Assembly (NCBI RefSeq): GCF_000092205.1
Contig: NC_014216.1
Coordinates: 1,273,742-1,337,741, forward strand
Reading direction: 5' to 3'
Origin: Desulfurivibrio alkaliphilus AHT 2
GTDB lineage: Bacteria > Desulfobacterota > Desulfobulbia > Desulfobulbales > Desulfurivibrionaceae
DNA length: 64,000 nt
The notes below the pieces were generated by a model. The model had not been told where the DNA came from and did no database searches. It worked only from the letters and a program-made list of their open reading frames with translations. The position numbers and the translations under genes are program-made. Shown here in pieces: positions 9,213 through 17,938 of the stretch. How positions within the stretch are numbered: the first letter of the stretch is position 1; every line of letters starts with the position of its first letter.

Positions 9213-9593
9213 TTGACCCCTCTGGACATTTTCCTGATTTTCACCGCCGGGAGCATCCTGATTCTTACCGCCGTTTTAGTACCCACCCTGCTCCAGCTTA
9301 AGCGGACCTACAAAAAAGCCGAAGAAACCCTGCAGGTGCTGGAACGGGAACTGGTGCCGATGAGCAAAAAAATTACCGCCGGGGCAGCCGAAGTGGAACT
9401 GCTGGCGGCCTCCTGCACGGCCAAACTTGAAGAAACCGATGAGGCGATCAGGGCTGTCCGCCGGGCCGGCGACACCTTACTGCTGACCTCCCAGGCGCTG
9501 AAAGATTCGGTACGCCCGGTAATCAGCGGGGTCGGCGGCATTACCGCCGGGTTGCAAATGTTCGCCCGCGTACTTTTGGGCGGCAAAAAATGA
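9213..9593 (+). CDS. DUF948 membrane-anchored coiled-coil protein
   Basis: About 126 residues: one N-terminal membrane helix (DIFLIFTAGSILILTAVLV) followed by a helical, probably coiled-coil stretch rich in Lys, Glu and Ala, ending in a weak second hydrophobic patch. This is the plan of DUF948 proteins, whose function is not known beyond a general stress/envelope association. I place the start at TTG because GGAGG lies seven bases upstream and the membrane helix starts directly after it; the ATG 24 codons earlier has no ribosome site. It pairs with the YtxH-like gene downstream, a common combination in other bacteria. Confidence 0.75.
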   Translation: MTPLDIFLIFTAGSILILTAVLVPTLLQLKRTYKKAEETLQVLERELVPMSKKITAGAAEVELLAASCTAKLEETDEAIRAVRRAGDTLLLTSQALKDSVRPVISGVGGITAGLQMFARVLLGGKK

Positions 9594-9626
9594 AAAACCA
9601 GCCAAACCAAGCAAGGAGGTAGCACC

Positions 9627-10019
9627 ATGAGTCATCACCAAGAGAACTGCAGCGCCGGGTTAACCGTTATTTCTTTTCTGGCCGGGGCAGTCACCGGCGC
9701 CGCCGTGGCTCTGCTGCTCGCCCCCCAGTCCGGACGCGAAACCAGGGAGAAACTGGCCGGCTACAGCGAAGAACTACGGGAGAAATGCCGTCATTTTCCC
9801 GACGAGGTCAAGGAACATGCCGGTAGTGCGGTGGATCGGGGCAAGGCCATGATCGAACAGGGGCGTGAGCTCATCGAACGCGGCAATAAACTGGCCGGTC
9901 AGGGCAAGGACTATCTCGACCAGAAGCGAAAAACCCTGAGTGCCGCCATCGAAGCCGGTCGGCAAGCCATGGCTGAGGAGAAGGAAGCCCTGGATCGGAC
10001 CCTGGAGGAAAAGGAATAG
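9627..10019 (+). CDS. YtxH-like general stress protein
   Basis: 130 residues with a strong ribosome site (AAGGAGG). An N-terminal membrane segment GLTVISFLAGAVTGAAVALLL ends in APQSGRETREKL, the hallmark of YtxH proteins. The rest is a long charged helix with repeated heptad-like Gly/Glu/Lys spacing. YtxH family members are stress-induced in Bacillus but biochemically uncharacterised. The gene follows the DUF948 gene by 33 bases, so both probably act together at the inner membrane. Confidence 0.8.
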   Translation: MSHHQENCSAGLTVISFLAGAVTGAAVALLLAPQSGRETREKLAGYSEELREKCRHFPDEVKEHAGSAVDRGKAMIEQGRELIERGNKLAGQGKDYLDQKRKTLSAAIEAGRQAMAEEKEALDRTLEEKE

Positions 10020-10022
10020 CCC

Positions 10023-10856
10023 TCAGCGGCCACCGCCCCAGTTGAGCTTGCCCCGCAGAATCTCAAAATAGCTTTTCCAGGGGGAGGTCATCAGGCGCAG
10101 TTTTTTTGCCGCCGCCGCAACCTCCAGGGTATCTCCCGGCAGCAATTCGCCGTAACGGCGGCCGTCGGCGATAACCTGGAGTTTGCCGGCGCCGTCGGCC
10201 GCCACCCTGCTTCGCGCAGCTATCCTGACCTCCAGGCGGCAGGAACCGGCCAGCAGCACCGGACGGCTTTCCAGCATGAAAGGGCAGATCGGGGTCACCA
10301 CAATGGCATCAAGACGCGGATGCACCACCGGCCCACCGGCAGAGAGATTGTAGGCGGTGGAGCCGGTGGAACTGGCCATGATCAAGCCGTCGGCCCGGTA
10401 GGTGGCCAGATACTCGCCATCCACCCAGGCCTCCAGTTCCACCATCTGATCCACCGCCCCTTTGCTGACCACCACGTCATTAAGGGCATAGCCCGGCCCA
10501 CCGGGTTCGGAGCCATGGAGGCGGACTTGTAACATCATCCGCTCCTCCAGGGGCAACGCCTCGGCCAGCAGTTTTTCCAGTACCGCCCACCGGTCCTCCA
10601 CCGCTATCTCGGTGAGAAAACCCAGGCCGCCGAAGTTGATGCCCAGCACCGGTATTCCGTGGCGGCTGGCCTCGGCCGCCACATGCAGCAGGGTGCCGTC
10701 CCCCCCCAGCACGATGAGCAGGTCCTGGCCGGCCGCAATATGATCGATGACCACCTCGACGCCGCGGGCGGCAAGCCAGTCCGCCATCTCACCGCCGACG
10801 CGCCGCGGCTCGGCGCTGTCCCGCTTAATGATAATCCCGACTTTAGCCAGTTTCAT
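10023..10856 (-). CDS. nadK: NAD kinase
   Basis: Phosphorylates NAD+ to NADP+ in the cytoplasm. The 277-residue protein carries the diagnostic GGDGTLLH motif with upstream DLLIVLG, the NE/ND motif (YALNDVVVSK), and the glycine-rich ADGLIMASSTGSTAYNLSAGG followed by PICPF. Start ATG (MKLAKVG) lies one base after the proC stop; a longer frame runs back into proC and is not needed. Gene order proC-nadK suggests co-transcription. It converges without a gap on the YtxH-like gene. Confidence 0.93.
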   Translation of the reverse strand: MKLAKVGIIIKRDSAEPRRVGGEMADWLAARGVEVVIDHIAAGQDLLIVLGGDGTLLHVAAEASRHGIPVLGINFGGLGFLTEIAVEDRWAVLEKLLAEALPLEERMMLQVRLHGSEPGGPGYALNDVVVSKGAVDQMVELEAWVDGEYLATYRADGLIMASSTGSTAYNLSAGGPVVHPRLDAIVVTPICPFMLESRPVLLAGSCRLEVRIAARSRVAADGAGKLQVIADGRRYGELLPGDTLEVAAAAKKLRLMTSPWKSYFEILRGKLNWGGGR

Positions 10857-10857
10857 C

Positions 10858-11682
10858 TCAGTTGCTGCCCAGTTCGCGGGACCGGCGGGTGGCGGCTTCC
10901 ACCGCATCCATGATCAGGGCGCGGAAAGCCCCGCGCTCCAAGGCATGCAGACCGGCGATGGTGGTTCCGCCGGGCGAGGTTACCATGGCCCGCAGTTCGG
11001 CGGGCGACTGCCGGCTTTCCTCGACCAACTGCAAAGACCCGGCGATGGTCTGCCGAGCCAGCACTGCGGCCACTTCCCGGCTCAACCCCACCTTGACCCC
11101 GGCATCAATCAGGGACTCTAAAAAGGTAAAAACATACGCCGGGCCGCTGCCGCTAAGACCGGTAACCGCATCCATGGCGGTTTCGGGCAGGATTACCGTT
11201 TTACCCACGGCGGCAAAAATTCCTTCCGCCAGCTTGAGATCCTCCTCACCGGCAGCCCGACCGGGGCACAAGGCCGAGGCGCCGGCCAGCACCAGCGCCG
11301 GCGTATTGGGCATCACCCGCACTACCGGCACCGAGCGCGGAGCCAGCGCCTCTTCAATAAAGGCCGTGGAAACACCGGCAGCTATAGAGATCAGCAGTTG
11401 CCGACGCTCGCCAGCCAAGGGACCGGCCTGCGCCAGCACCGTGCCCATGACCTGCGGCTTGACGGCCAGCACCAGCACATCGCACCCCGCCCACAAAGGC
11501 CCGGATTGCTGACAAACCGGCACATCGTAGCGATCGGCCAGCAATTGCCGGCGCGGCTCGCTGGGTTCCGCCACCACCAGCTCGGCGGAACGGTACAAAC
11601 CAGCCGCCAGCACCCCTTTGATCAGGGCCTCACCCATCTGGCCGCCACCGATAAAACCAAGTTTTTTTCGCTTTTCCGTCAT
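10858..11682 (-). CDS. proC: Pyrroline-5-carboxylate reductase
   Basis: Last step of proline synthesis: reduces 1-pyrroline-5-carboxylate with NAD(P)H. The 274 residues begin with a Rossmann fold KLGFIGGGQMGEALIKG, then AVKPQVMG, VVRVMPNTPALV, and the C-terminal family signature TVILPETAMDAVTGLSGSGP with MVTSPGGTTIAGL. Length is normal. AAGAGG precedes the ATG. It heads a probable two-gene operon with nadK. Upstream, between this gene and lpxC, the 7-base word GCCAGGC occurs twice (11712-11728) near a TATAGT-like -10 on the minus strand; regulatory meaning is unknown. Confidence 0.95.
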   Translation of the reverse strand: MTEKRKKLGFIGGGQMGEALIKGVLAAGLYRSAELVVAEPSEPRRQLLADRYDVPVCQQSGPLWAGCDVLVLAVKPQVMGTVLAQAGPLAGERRQLLISIAAGVSTAFIEEALAPRSVPVVRVMPNTPALVLAGASALCPGRAAGEEDLKLAEGIFAAVGKTVILPETAMDAVTGLSGSGPAYVFTFLESLIDAGVKVGLSREVAAVLARQTIAGSLQLVEESRQSPAELRAMVTSPGGTTIAGLHALERGAFRALIMDAVEAATRRSRELGSN

Positions 11683-11855
11683 CTTGTCACGCCTCTTAGC
11701 CTGGGCTCCGGCCTGGCATTGCCTGGCAAAAAACTATAATCTACCTGCTGAGCTTCCGTTGCGATGCGAAAGCAAGAATAGCCGATTAACAGTGCCAGGT
11801 CCAGCACCCAGTCCCAAAAAAGGTTAACCTTTAGCGGCGACGATCGTTTGCCCAC

Positions 11856-11888
11856 AGAAAAACCCGCAGAGGATTTCCCCTGCGGGTT
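11856..11888 (-). terminator. Rho-independent terminator of lpxC
   Basis: On the minus strand AACCCGCAG pairs with CTGCGGGTT (9 bp) and is followed by TTTTCTG. It lies 55 bases after the lpxC stop and before proC, so lpxC transcripts end here. Confidence 0.8.
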
Positions 11889-11942
11889 ACATGAAAAAGC
11901 GGGCGGCGTTCAGCGGCTCGCCCGAAAGATGAAGGCAAAAAC

Positions 11943-12923
11943 TTATCCGCGGGCGGGGCTTAAGGCCAGCGAGGGCGGCAACAGATAGGGCAGAATCCGA
12001 TCGCCCACCGCTTTGGTGCTCTCGGCCAGTTGCTGCAGAACCCGGTACTCGCCGCCGTTTTCCAGGGCGACGATATCCCAGGCTTCAGGATGGGCGGAAA
12101 CCGCCTGCATCAGGCCAAGATGCTGGCCGTGCCCCGATTTCTCCGCCACCACCCGGCCCAGCAGCGGAAAGCCCAGCAGGGCCAGGTCGCCAACCAGGTC
12201 AAGCACCTTGTGTCGCACAAACTCATCGGCATAACGCAGGCCGTCGCTGTTCATGACCCCTTGGTCATTGATTACCACGGCGTTATCCAGGGAGCCGCCA
12301 AGGGCCAGGCCGTTTTTCCGCAACTGCTCTACTTCACGGAAAAAGCCAAATGTTCTGGCACCGGCGATCTCGGTTGCGAAATTGTGCGGGGTGAGATCAA
12401 TCTCAAATTGCTGGCTGCCGATCTCGGCATGGGCAAAATCAATCCGACAGTCTACCTGAAAACCACTGTAGGGCTCAATTCGCACCGAACGCCCCTGATC
12501 ATCCTGGAAGCACACCTCCCGGTTGAACTTGAGCATCCAGCGCCGGGCCTGCTGCCGGCGGCGACCAACCCGGCGCAGCACCCGGACAAAGGGGGCGGCG
12601 CTACCGTCCATGATCGGCACTTCCGGACCGTCCACCACGATTACCGCGTTATCAATACCCAGGCCGTACAGCGCGGCCAACACGTGCTCCACCGTGGAAA
12701 CCGAAGCCTTTCCCACGGTCTCAACGGTGGTTGCCAGGCGGGTATCTACCACCCGATCCATAAATGCCGGAGTAGGCTCAAGTTGACCAAGATCGGAACG
12801 CAGCAGACGAATGCCGCTGTTGACTTCATCAGGGTAGATCGCCATCCGCACCGGTTTACCGCTGTGCAAGCCGATCCCGGCAAAGCTGACGCTTTTCTTC
12901 AGGGTATGTTGCAGTGCATCCAT
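11943..12923 (-). CDS. lpxC: UDP-3-O-acyl-N-acetylglucosamine deacetylase LpxC
   Basis: Zinc enzyme for the committed step of lipid A synthesis. The 326 residues show VSFAGIGLHSGKPV, TVEHVLAALYGLGIDNAVI with the first zinc histidine, PIMDGSAAPFV, ARTFGF, LDNAVVIND, DEFVRHKVLDLVGDLALLG with the second zinc His and Asp, and AEKSGHGQH with the catalytic His. The C-terminus has about 20 extra residues after the usual end. It stands alone with its own terminator; ftsZ and ftsA, frequent neighbours elsewhere, are absent. lpxK is the next gene upstream on the same strand, about 370 bases away. Confidence 0.95.
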   Translation of the reverse strand: MDALQHTLKKSVSFAGIGLHSGKPVRMAIYPDEVNSGIRLLRSDLGQLEPTPAFMDRVVDTRLATTVETVGKASVSTVEHVLAALYGLGIDNAVIVVDGPEVPIMDGSAAPFVRVLRRVGRRRQQARRWMLKFNREVCFQDDQGRSVRIEPYSGFQVDCRIDFAHAEIGSQQFEIDLTPHNFATEIAGARTFGFFREVEQLRKNGLALGGSLDNAVVINDQGVMNSDGLRYADEFVRHKVLDLVGDLALLGFPLLGRVVAEKSGHGQHLGLMQAVSAHPEAWDIVALENGGEYRVLQQLAESTKAVGDRILPYLLPPSLALSPARG

Positions 12924-13297
12924 TTTTCGTTACATCCATGTGTCGCTGGGGTTAGGCTGCTGGTAATTTTGCTGGTCGGTGATGCGACGCAACGGTGCAG
13001 CCGGTTGCTCAATAAACACATGCAAGTTGCAAGCCAACGGCCCAACAAATAAATTAACCAGCCAAAAAACACTAAAATTCAGGAAATAAAAAAGAAGATG
13101 GCTGACCATCGCCCTTACCTCACCCCCATTTACTGTGGCAAAAAAAACACACACATCTGCGGCAGCCCAAAAATTTGCCACAGCCAGAGGCCAGGCTTAT
13201 CACTGCAACAACGAGCATCCCGCCACGGTTTTGAGGCAAGCGACAACCGTTCACCAGGGATACTAACCTACCGGTATAACGGAGGGTAAGCGTTCGG
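12924..13297. other. Intergenic region upstream of lpxC
   Basis: Mostly AT-rich and presumably carrying the lpxC promoter, though no convincing -35/-10 pair stands out. Its right end is a fragment of the dispersed repeat family that touches the lpxK stop codon. The 83-codon minus frame at 12930-13181 has one hydrophobic stretch but no ribosome site or family features. Confidence 0.4.
13245..13297. repeat. Fragment of the dispersed palindromic repeat (left tail)
   Basis: Contains ACCGTTCACCAGGG, then ACTAACCTACCGGTATAACGG and GTAAGCGTTCGG, the same order as the left tail and first bases of the complete copies at 38.2 and 55.9 kb. The palindromic core is missing. The fragment ends exactly at the lpxK stop codon. 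Confidence 0.7.
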
Positions 13298-14410
13298 CTA
13301 CTTCTTGACAACTTTCAGTCGCGCGCGGACAAAGCACTCAAAGCGCTCTTCCATGACCAGGCCCACCCGCAAGGCCAGCAAGGGAAGTTGCCCCTGCAGC
13401 GGGGCCAGCTTAACCAAATCTTTTTCGGTGGTGATCAGGGCATCGGCCCCCTGCTGGGCGGCCATCTGCACCAACGCCCGGTAATCCGCCGCCGTGTAAC
13501 GGTGATGATCGGCATAAGCGCGAAAGCCGTTTAAGCGAAACCCCTCCTGCAACAAGGTCTGGCGAAACGATTCCGGCTGGGCGATCCCGGCAAAACCAAA
13601 CCAGGATTTACCTTTACCTTCTTCCAAGGCCAAAGGGGCGACACCGTCACCGGCCAACAGGCAGAGCGGCCGATAGGCCCCGGTGAAACAGGGAAGCTGC
13701 GGAAAACGGCGATTAAGAAAACGGATAAAAGATTCTACTTGCGACGAGAACGCCGGGGTTACCCCGGTTATCACCACGCCATCGGCCCGCGCCAGTGCCG
13801 ACCAGGGTTCGCGCAATGGTCCTCCCGGAAAAACCCTGGCCCCCACCGGGAGGTTGCGGGCGCTGAACAGGGCCAGGTTCAGATCCCGGGCCAAGGCCAG
13901 ATGTTGGAAGCCGTCATCCAGGATCAAGCTGTCTACCCCCAGCCTGTCGACCCCGTAACGGCCACTTACCGCCCGGCACGCATCGACCAGCACCGGAACC
14001 CCGGGAAGTGCCCGGGCCAACAGCACCGGCTCATCCCCCGCCACCTCCGGCCCCAGCAACAGCCGGCGGCCATCGGCCACCACCAAAGGCCGGCCACCAT
14101 CGGCAACGGTTCTCTTGCCGGCCTTTTTGACCCGGCCGTAACCACGGCTCAAAATGGCCGGCCGGTAACCCAACTCTTTAAGCAGGCGGGCCAGGTAAAG
14201 CACCAGCGGGGTTTTGCCGGTACCTCCCAGGGTTAGATTACCCACACTAACCACCGGCACGATCATTTTTTCCTGCCCCAGCCAACCCCGCCGATAGAGC
14301 CAGGCCCGCAAACGCATCAGCCCGGCATACAGGGGGGCAAAGGGGCGCCCCAAGGCAAACAATAGAGTAAGACGCAAACGCACTATCCTCCTCCGCCCAG
14401 AAAAAGGCAA
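13298..14410 (-). CDS. lpxK: Tetraacyldisaccharide 4'-kinase LpxK
   Basis: Adds the 4'-phosphate to the lipid A precursor at the inner membrane. The 370 residues begin with a basic, amphipathic membrane-binding segment, followed by VPVVSVGNLTLGGTGKTPLV, the LpxK P-loop, then SRGYGRV, DDGFQHLALARDLNLALF and a C-terminal DHHRYTAADY with ITTEKDLVKL. These are the classical motifs and the length is usual. Repeat sequences lie on both sides: a fragment at its 3' end and a full element upstream. msbA is not adjacent. Confidence 0.93.
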   Translation of the reverse strand: MPFSGRRRIVRLRLTLLFALGRPFAPLYAGLMRLRAWLYRRGWLGQEKMIVPVVSVGNLTLGGTGKTPLVLYLARLLKELGYRPAILSRGYGRVKKAGKRTVADGGRPLVVADGRRLLLGPEVAGDEPVLLARALPGVPVLVDACRAVSGRYGVDRLGVDSLILDDGFQHLALARDLNLALFSARNLPVGARVFPGGPLREPWSALARADGVVITGVTPAFSSQVESFIRFLNRRFPQLPCFTGAYRPLCLLAGDGVAPLALEEGKGKSWFGFAGIAQPESFRQTLLQEGFRLNGFRAYADHHRYTAADYRALVQMAAQQGADALITTEKDLVKLAPLQGQLPLLALRVGLVMEERFECFVRARLKVVKK

Positions 14411-14711
14411 CCCCCACCCTTCCGGAGCGCCGCAAAATTAACCATAATCCGACAACCTGCCGCATACATCATTACGACTTTGACTAACCCCCCAGCAACG
14501 GCTAGAATTGCGGTAATCGTGCAGCAGCACCGCATCTTCGGGCGATCAGCCAGGCTTACGTACAGGGGTACGCTGCGCCTGGCTGCTTGCCCGAATATAC
14601 GGCACTGCTGCACGATTACCGCCCGTTAAACCGGCAGGTTAGCACCCCTGGCAAACGGTTACAAATTGCGGACAAATCAACCCTAAAGCCCGAGAGTACA
14701 AAGCCCAGGCC
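14411..14711. other. Intergenic region between lpxK and rsmE, mostly repeat
   Basis: Half of this divergent 300-base gap is a complete dispersed palindromic element (14513-14662). The remaining bases hold no convincing gene. Promoters for both flanking genes must be outside or within the element; none is obvious. Confidence 0.4.
14513..14662. repeat. Dispersed palindromic repeat, complete copy
   Basis: Core 14513-14619 starts GTAATCGTGCAGCAGCACCG and ends with the near-complement CGGCACTGCTGCACGATTAC. The inner arms hold TTCGGGCGATCAGCCAGGC and GCCTGGCTGCTTGCCCGAA, and the centre contains GTACAGGGGTAC. After the core comes the tail GCCCGTTAAACCGG...GGTTAGCACCCCTGG...ACGGTTAC. The single strand can fold into a hairpin of about 107 bases. 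It lies between divergent lpxK and rsmE. Confidence 0.9.
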
Positions 14712-15506
14712 ATGAACATCATCCTTGTTGAGCACCATGAAATAACCGCCGACACCATTACGCTCCGAGACCGGCGGGCCGAGCATATCAGCCGGATTCT
14801 CAAGAGCCGGCCCGGGGATCTGCTGCGGGCCGGCATTATCGACGGCCCCATGGGATCAGCCCAGGTGCTGGCCGTTGCTCGCCGGGAGGTCACTATCCGG
14901 CTTGACTGCCGCCAGGAGCCGCCGGCCAAGGCCGCCACCGCCCTGATTTTGGCCATTCCCCGGCCAATCATGCTCAAAAGGGTGCTGGCCCAGGCCGCCG
15001 CCATGGGAGTCCAGCGCATTATGCTGATCAACGCCCGGCGGGTGGAAAAAAGTTTTTTCCATTCCTCACAGCTCTCGCCGGCCGGCATCCGCGCAGCCCT
15101 GTTGCAGGGGCTGGAGCAAGCCGGCGATACGCGACTGCCGGAAGTTACCCTGCACCCACGTTTTCGCCCCTTCATTGAAGATCAACTGCCGCCGCCCCGG
15201 CCAAACGGCCCCTTGCGCCTGCTGGCTCATCCCACCAAAAAGCCCGTCGAGATGGCCACGGCCAGCCTCCGGCAGTCGGAAACCGGCCCCGATGATCCAT
15301 TACCTGCGGGCAATTTGCGAGGCGCTGCTCCCGCCGCCGTCCCGGCTCGGCGCCAAATGCTGGCCATCGGCCCCGAAGGCGGCTGGGTGGACTTTGAAAT
15401 CAACTGTTTTGCCAAACAAGGCTTCACCCCCTTCTCCTGGGGGCCCCGCATCCTGCGGGTGGACACCGCCGTACCGGTACTGCTGGCCCTGGCAGAGGCC
15501 TTGTAA
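14712..15506 (+). CDS. rsmE: 16S rRNA (uracil-1498-N3)-methyltransferase RsmE
   Basis: SPOUT-class enzyme methylating U1498 of 16S rRNA with SAM. The 264 residues show HISRILKSRPGD in the N-terminal PUA-like domain, KRVLAQAAAMGVQRIMLINARR, and the knotted SAM site LAIGPEGGWVDFE with WGPRILRVDTAVPVLLALAE at the C-terminus. Length is a little above the usual 240 because of an insert near residue 185-220. It converges on murJ with 15 bases between. prmA, its common partner, is not present. Confidence 0.9.
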   Translation: MNIILVEHHEITADTITLRDRRAEHISRILKSRPGDLLRAGIIDGPMGSAQVLAVARREVTIRLDCRQEPPAKAATALILAIPRPIMLKRVLAQAAAMGVQRIMLINARRVEKSFFHSSQLSPAGIRAALLQGLEQAGDTRLPEVTLHPRFRPFIEDQLPPPRPNGPLRLLAHPTKKPVEMATASLRQSETGPDDPLPAGNLRGAAPAAVPARRQMLAIGPEGGWVDFEINCFAKQGFTPFSWGPRILRVDTAVPVLLALAEAL

Positions 15507-15521
15507 CACCCACGCTGCTGC

Positions 15522-17111
15522 TTACCCGCGCCGCAGCAGGCGTCGGACCAGGAGGTTCATCTCCTCGAGTTTCAGCAGTTGCAAAGCCAGGCCGTAAAGC
15601 AGAGCGCTGCTGCCGATGCAGACCGCCACCGCCGCGATATCGAGCAACAGCCGCTCTTCTGAAATTCCCCCGGGGAAAAACAGCCGCTGCAGCCCATAGA
15701 GCCAACCGGCCATCAACAGGGAGGCCAGGACAATTTTGCCCAACCCACGAGCCAATCCGGCCAGGGGATAACCGCCCATCAACCGGTAGAGCATGACGCT
15801 TAAAAAAATGAAGTTAACCGTCATCGCCCCGGAGATGGAAAGGGCCAGCGCCCGGTGCTCCAGATGCTCTAAAACTGCTAAAATGATCAACAAGTTAACC
15901 AGCATGGTCAGAAAACTGCCGATCACCGGATAGCGGGGCCGGTCCAAGGCATAGAAGATCGGCACCATGATCTTGACCGCCGCGTAAGCAAACAAGCCCA
16001 CGGCATAGCAGGCCAGCACCTCGGCGGTGCCCACCGTGGCAGCCACATCAAAACGGCCGTGCTGAAAAATCACCCGCACAATGGGCTGGGCCAGGATGAT
16101 CAGCCCCACCGAGGCCGGCACACTCAAACAAAAGGCCATGGTCAGCGAGGAGACATAGGTGTTTTTCAGGTTGGGCATGTCCTTTTGCGCGGCAAAGCGG
16201 GAAACCACCGGCATGGTGGCCACCGACAGGGCCACCCCGAAAAGCCCCACCGGCAGCCAGAACAGCCGAAAGGCGTAATTAAGCCAGGAGAGCGTGCCCT
16301 CGGCCAGCGAGGAGGCGAAATAGGTGTTGATCACGATGTTGAACTGTAATGGCGCCAGGCCAATAACCGCCGGCATCATCAACACCAGGATCCGCCTTAG
16401 GCCGGGATCGCGCAGGTCAAGGTGGGGAACAAAACGAAAGCCGGTGCGGCGCAGGGTCGGCAACTGGCAGCCCAGTTGCAGCACCCCGCCGATCAGCACC
16501 CCGATGGCCATACCGACGATGGCCGGCTGGTCGAAACGCGGCATCAGCAGGGAAAGCGAAACACCGCCAATCAGGGCCCCGAGATTGAAAAAACTGCCGG
16601 CCATGGCCGGCACAAAAAACCGCCCCTTGGTATTCAGCACTCCCATCACCACCGCCGCCAGTGAGACCAGGGTCAGAAAGGGGAACATGATGGCCGTGAG
16701 CCGGGCGGTAAGCTCCACCTTGCCCGGCACCTGGATATATTCATCCTGCACCAGCAGGCGAACGATGTGCTCCGAGGCGAAAATCCCCACCAGGGTGAGA
16801 ACGCTTAAAAAGAGTCCGAAAAAAACCAGCACATTACTGGCCAGCCGCCAGGTTTCTTTTTCGCCCTTCTCGTTATAGGCGGCAAAAACGGCAACAAAGG
16901 CCGCACTCAAAGCCCCTTCGCCAAAAAGATCGCGCAGCATGTTGGGGATCCGAAAGGCCACCACAAAGGCATCGAAGGCATAACCGGCCCCAAAGAGAAT
17001 GGCAAAGGCCTGCTCCCGCACCAGCCCCAGGATTCGGCTGCACAGCACCGCAAAGCTGACCACGGCGGCTGAACGGGCAATGGTGCCGGTCTGGTCGGAT
17101 TTTTTGGCCAT
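15522..17111 (-). CDS. murJ: Lipid II flippase MurJ
   Basis: Moves lipid-linked peptidoglycan precursor across the inner membrane (MOP superfamily). The 529 residues start MAKKSDQ, then RSAAVVSFAVLCSRILGLVRE and FDAFVVAFRIPNMLRDLFGEGALSAAFV split over the first helices, with the conserved arginines of the central cavity. About 14 hydrophobic helices follow. I chose this ATG because MurJ proteins begin just ahead of the first helix; the open frame extends 46 codons more into low-quality sequence. It is divergent from the moaB-like gene. Confidence 0.93.
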   Translation of the reverse strand: MAKKSDQTGTIARSAAVVSFAVLCSRILGLVREQAFAILFGAGYAFDAFVVAFRIPNMLRDLFGEGALSAAFVAVFAAYNEKGEKETWRLASNVLVFFGLFLSVLTLVGIFASEHIVRLLVQDEYIQVPGKVELTARLTAIMFPFLTLVSLAAVVMGVLNTKGRFFVPAMAGSFFNLGALIGGVSLSLLMPRFDQPAIVGMAIGVLIGGVLQLGCQLPTLRRTGFRFVPHLDLRDPGLRRILVLMMPAVIGLAPLQFNIVINTYFASSLAEGTLSWLNYAFRLFWLPVGLFGVALSVATMPVVSRFAAQKDMPNLKNTYVSSLTMAFCLSVPASVGLIILAQPIVRVIFQHGRFDVAATVGTAEVLACYAVGLFAYAAVKIMVPIFYALDRPRYPVIGSFLTMLVNLLIILAVLEHLEHRALALSISGAMTVNFIFLSVMLYRLMGGYPLAGLARGLGKIVLASLLMAGWLYGLQRLFFPGGISEERLLLDIAAVAVCIGSSALLYGLALQLLKLEEMNLLVRRLLRRG

Positions 17112-17372
17112 AAACGTTAAACCTTGCTTCCAAGCTTGCGTTCGCGGGGTTGTTGACGGGGCAGGCAGCCGGCCATAGGGTACCCCGGACGTAACGATAT
17201 TCCAAGGAGTAAGCGATCCCGGTGGGAGCCGTGACCACTTAGCGGGCAACAGCCGCTTGACTTCCCCGGCCTACCCGGAATAACATAGCCCGCAATGATG
17301 ATGAACGGAAAGCAGCCGGCTGCAGCTGGGGCTGCGCCGGCGGCAAAACCTGTTTTACCAGGAGAAAAGCAC

Positions 17373-17873
17373 ATGACCACCTACACCTGTGCCGTGCTCA
17401 CCACCAGCGACAAAGGGGCCAAGGGCGAACGGGAAGACACCAGCGGCCCGGCCCTGCGGGAGTTGCTGGCCGCCCACGGCTTCAAGGTGGCCGCCCACGC
17501 CCTGGTTCCCGACCGGATCGAAGATATTCGCCGGGTGCTGAAAAGCTGGACGGATCATGACAAAATCGACCTGATCATCACCACCGGCGGCACCGGCCTG
17601 ACCCCCAGTGATGTCACCCCCGAAGCCACCCGCCCCCTGCTGGACCGGGAAATCCCCGGTATGGCCGAGGCCATGCGGGCTGCCAGCTTTGCCAAAACCC
17701 CCCACGCCGTGATGTCCCGGGGGCTGGCCGGCACCCGAGGGGAAAGCCTGTTGATCAACCTGCCGGGCAGCCGCCGGGCGGCCCTGGAAAACATCGAGGT
17801 TCTGCTGCCCGCCCTGCCCCATGCCCTGGCTAAAATCAAGGGCGACCCCGAGGACTGCCAAGCCCATCCATAA
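17373..17873 (+). CDS. MoaB/Mog-family molybdopterin adenylyltransferase
   Basis: Adenylates molybdopterin before molybdenum insertion. The 166 residues contain AVLTTSDKGAKGEREDTSGP, the substrate motif LIITTGGTGLTPSDVTPEAT and RGESLLINLPGSRRA, the MPT-binding signature. AGGAG lies just before this ATG; an upstream in-frame start adds 26 residues of poor quality. MoaB and Mog cannot be told apart with certainty here. Molybdo-enzymes are common in anaerobic respirers, so a single-gene placement is unsurprising. A strong terminator follows directly. Confidence 0.88.
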   Translation: MTTYTCAVLTTSDKGAKGEREDTSGPALRELLAAHGFKVAAHALVPDRIEDIRRVLKSWTDHDKIDLIITTGGTGLTPSDVTPEATRPLLDREIPGMAEAMRAASFAKTPHAVMSRGLAGTRGESLLINLPGSRRAALENIEVLLPALPHALAKIKGDPEDCQAHP

Positions 17874-17912
17874 AAAAAGGCGGTTGTTCCGCTCACCGGA
17901 AACCGCCTTTTA
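17874..17912. terminator. Bidirectional rho-independent terminator
   Basis: AAAGGCGGTT pairs with AACCGCCTTT, and TTCCG with CGGAA inside it, giving a long stem flanked by an A-run on the left and TTTT on the right. It sits between the convergent moaB-like gene and purM, and serves both strands. Confidence 0.85.
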
Positions 17913-17938
17913 CAAAAAATGGGGATTAGAAGCAAAAA

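Noticed and set aside
12030..13052. 340-residue plus-strand frame opposite lpxC
   Set aside because: Shadow of lpxC with no family features.
12930..13181. 83-residue frame with a hydrophobic stretch
   Set aside because: Overlaps the likely lpxC promoter region, no ribosome site, composition reflects AT-rich intergenic DNA.
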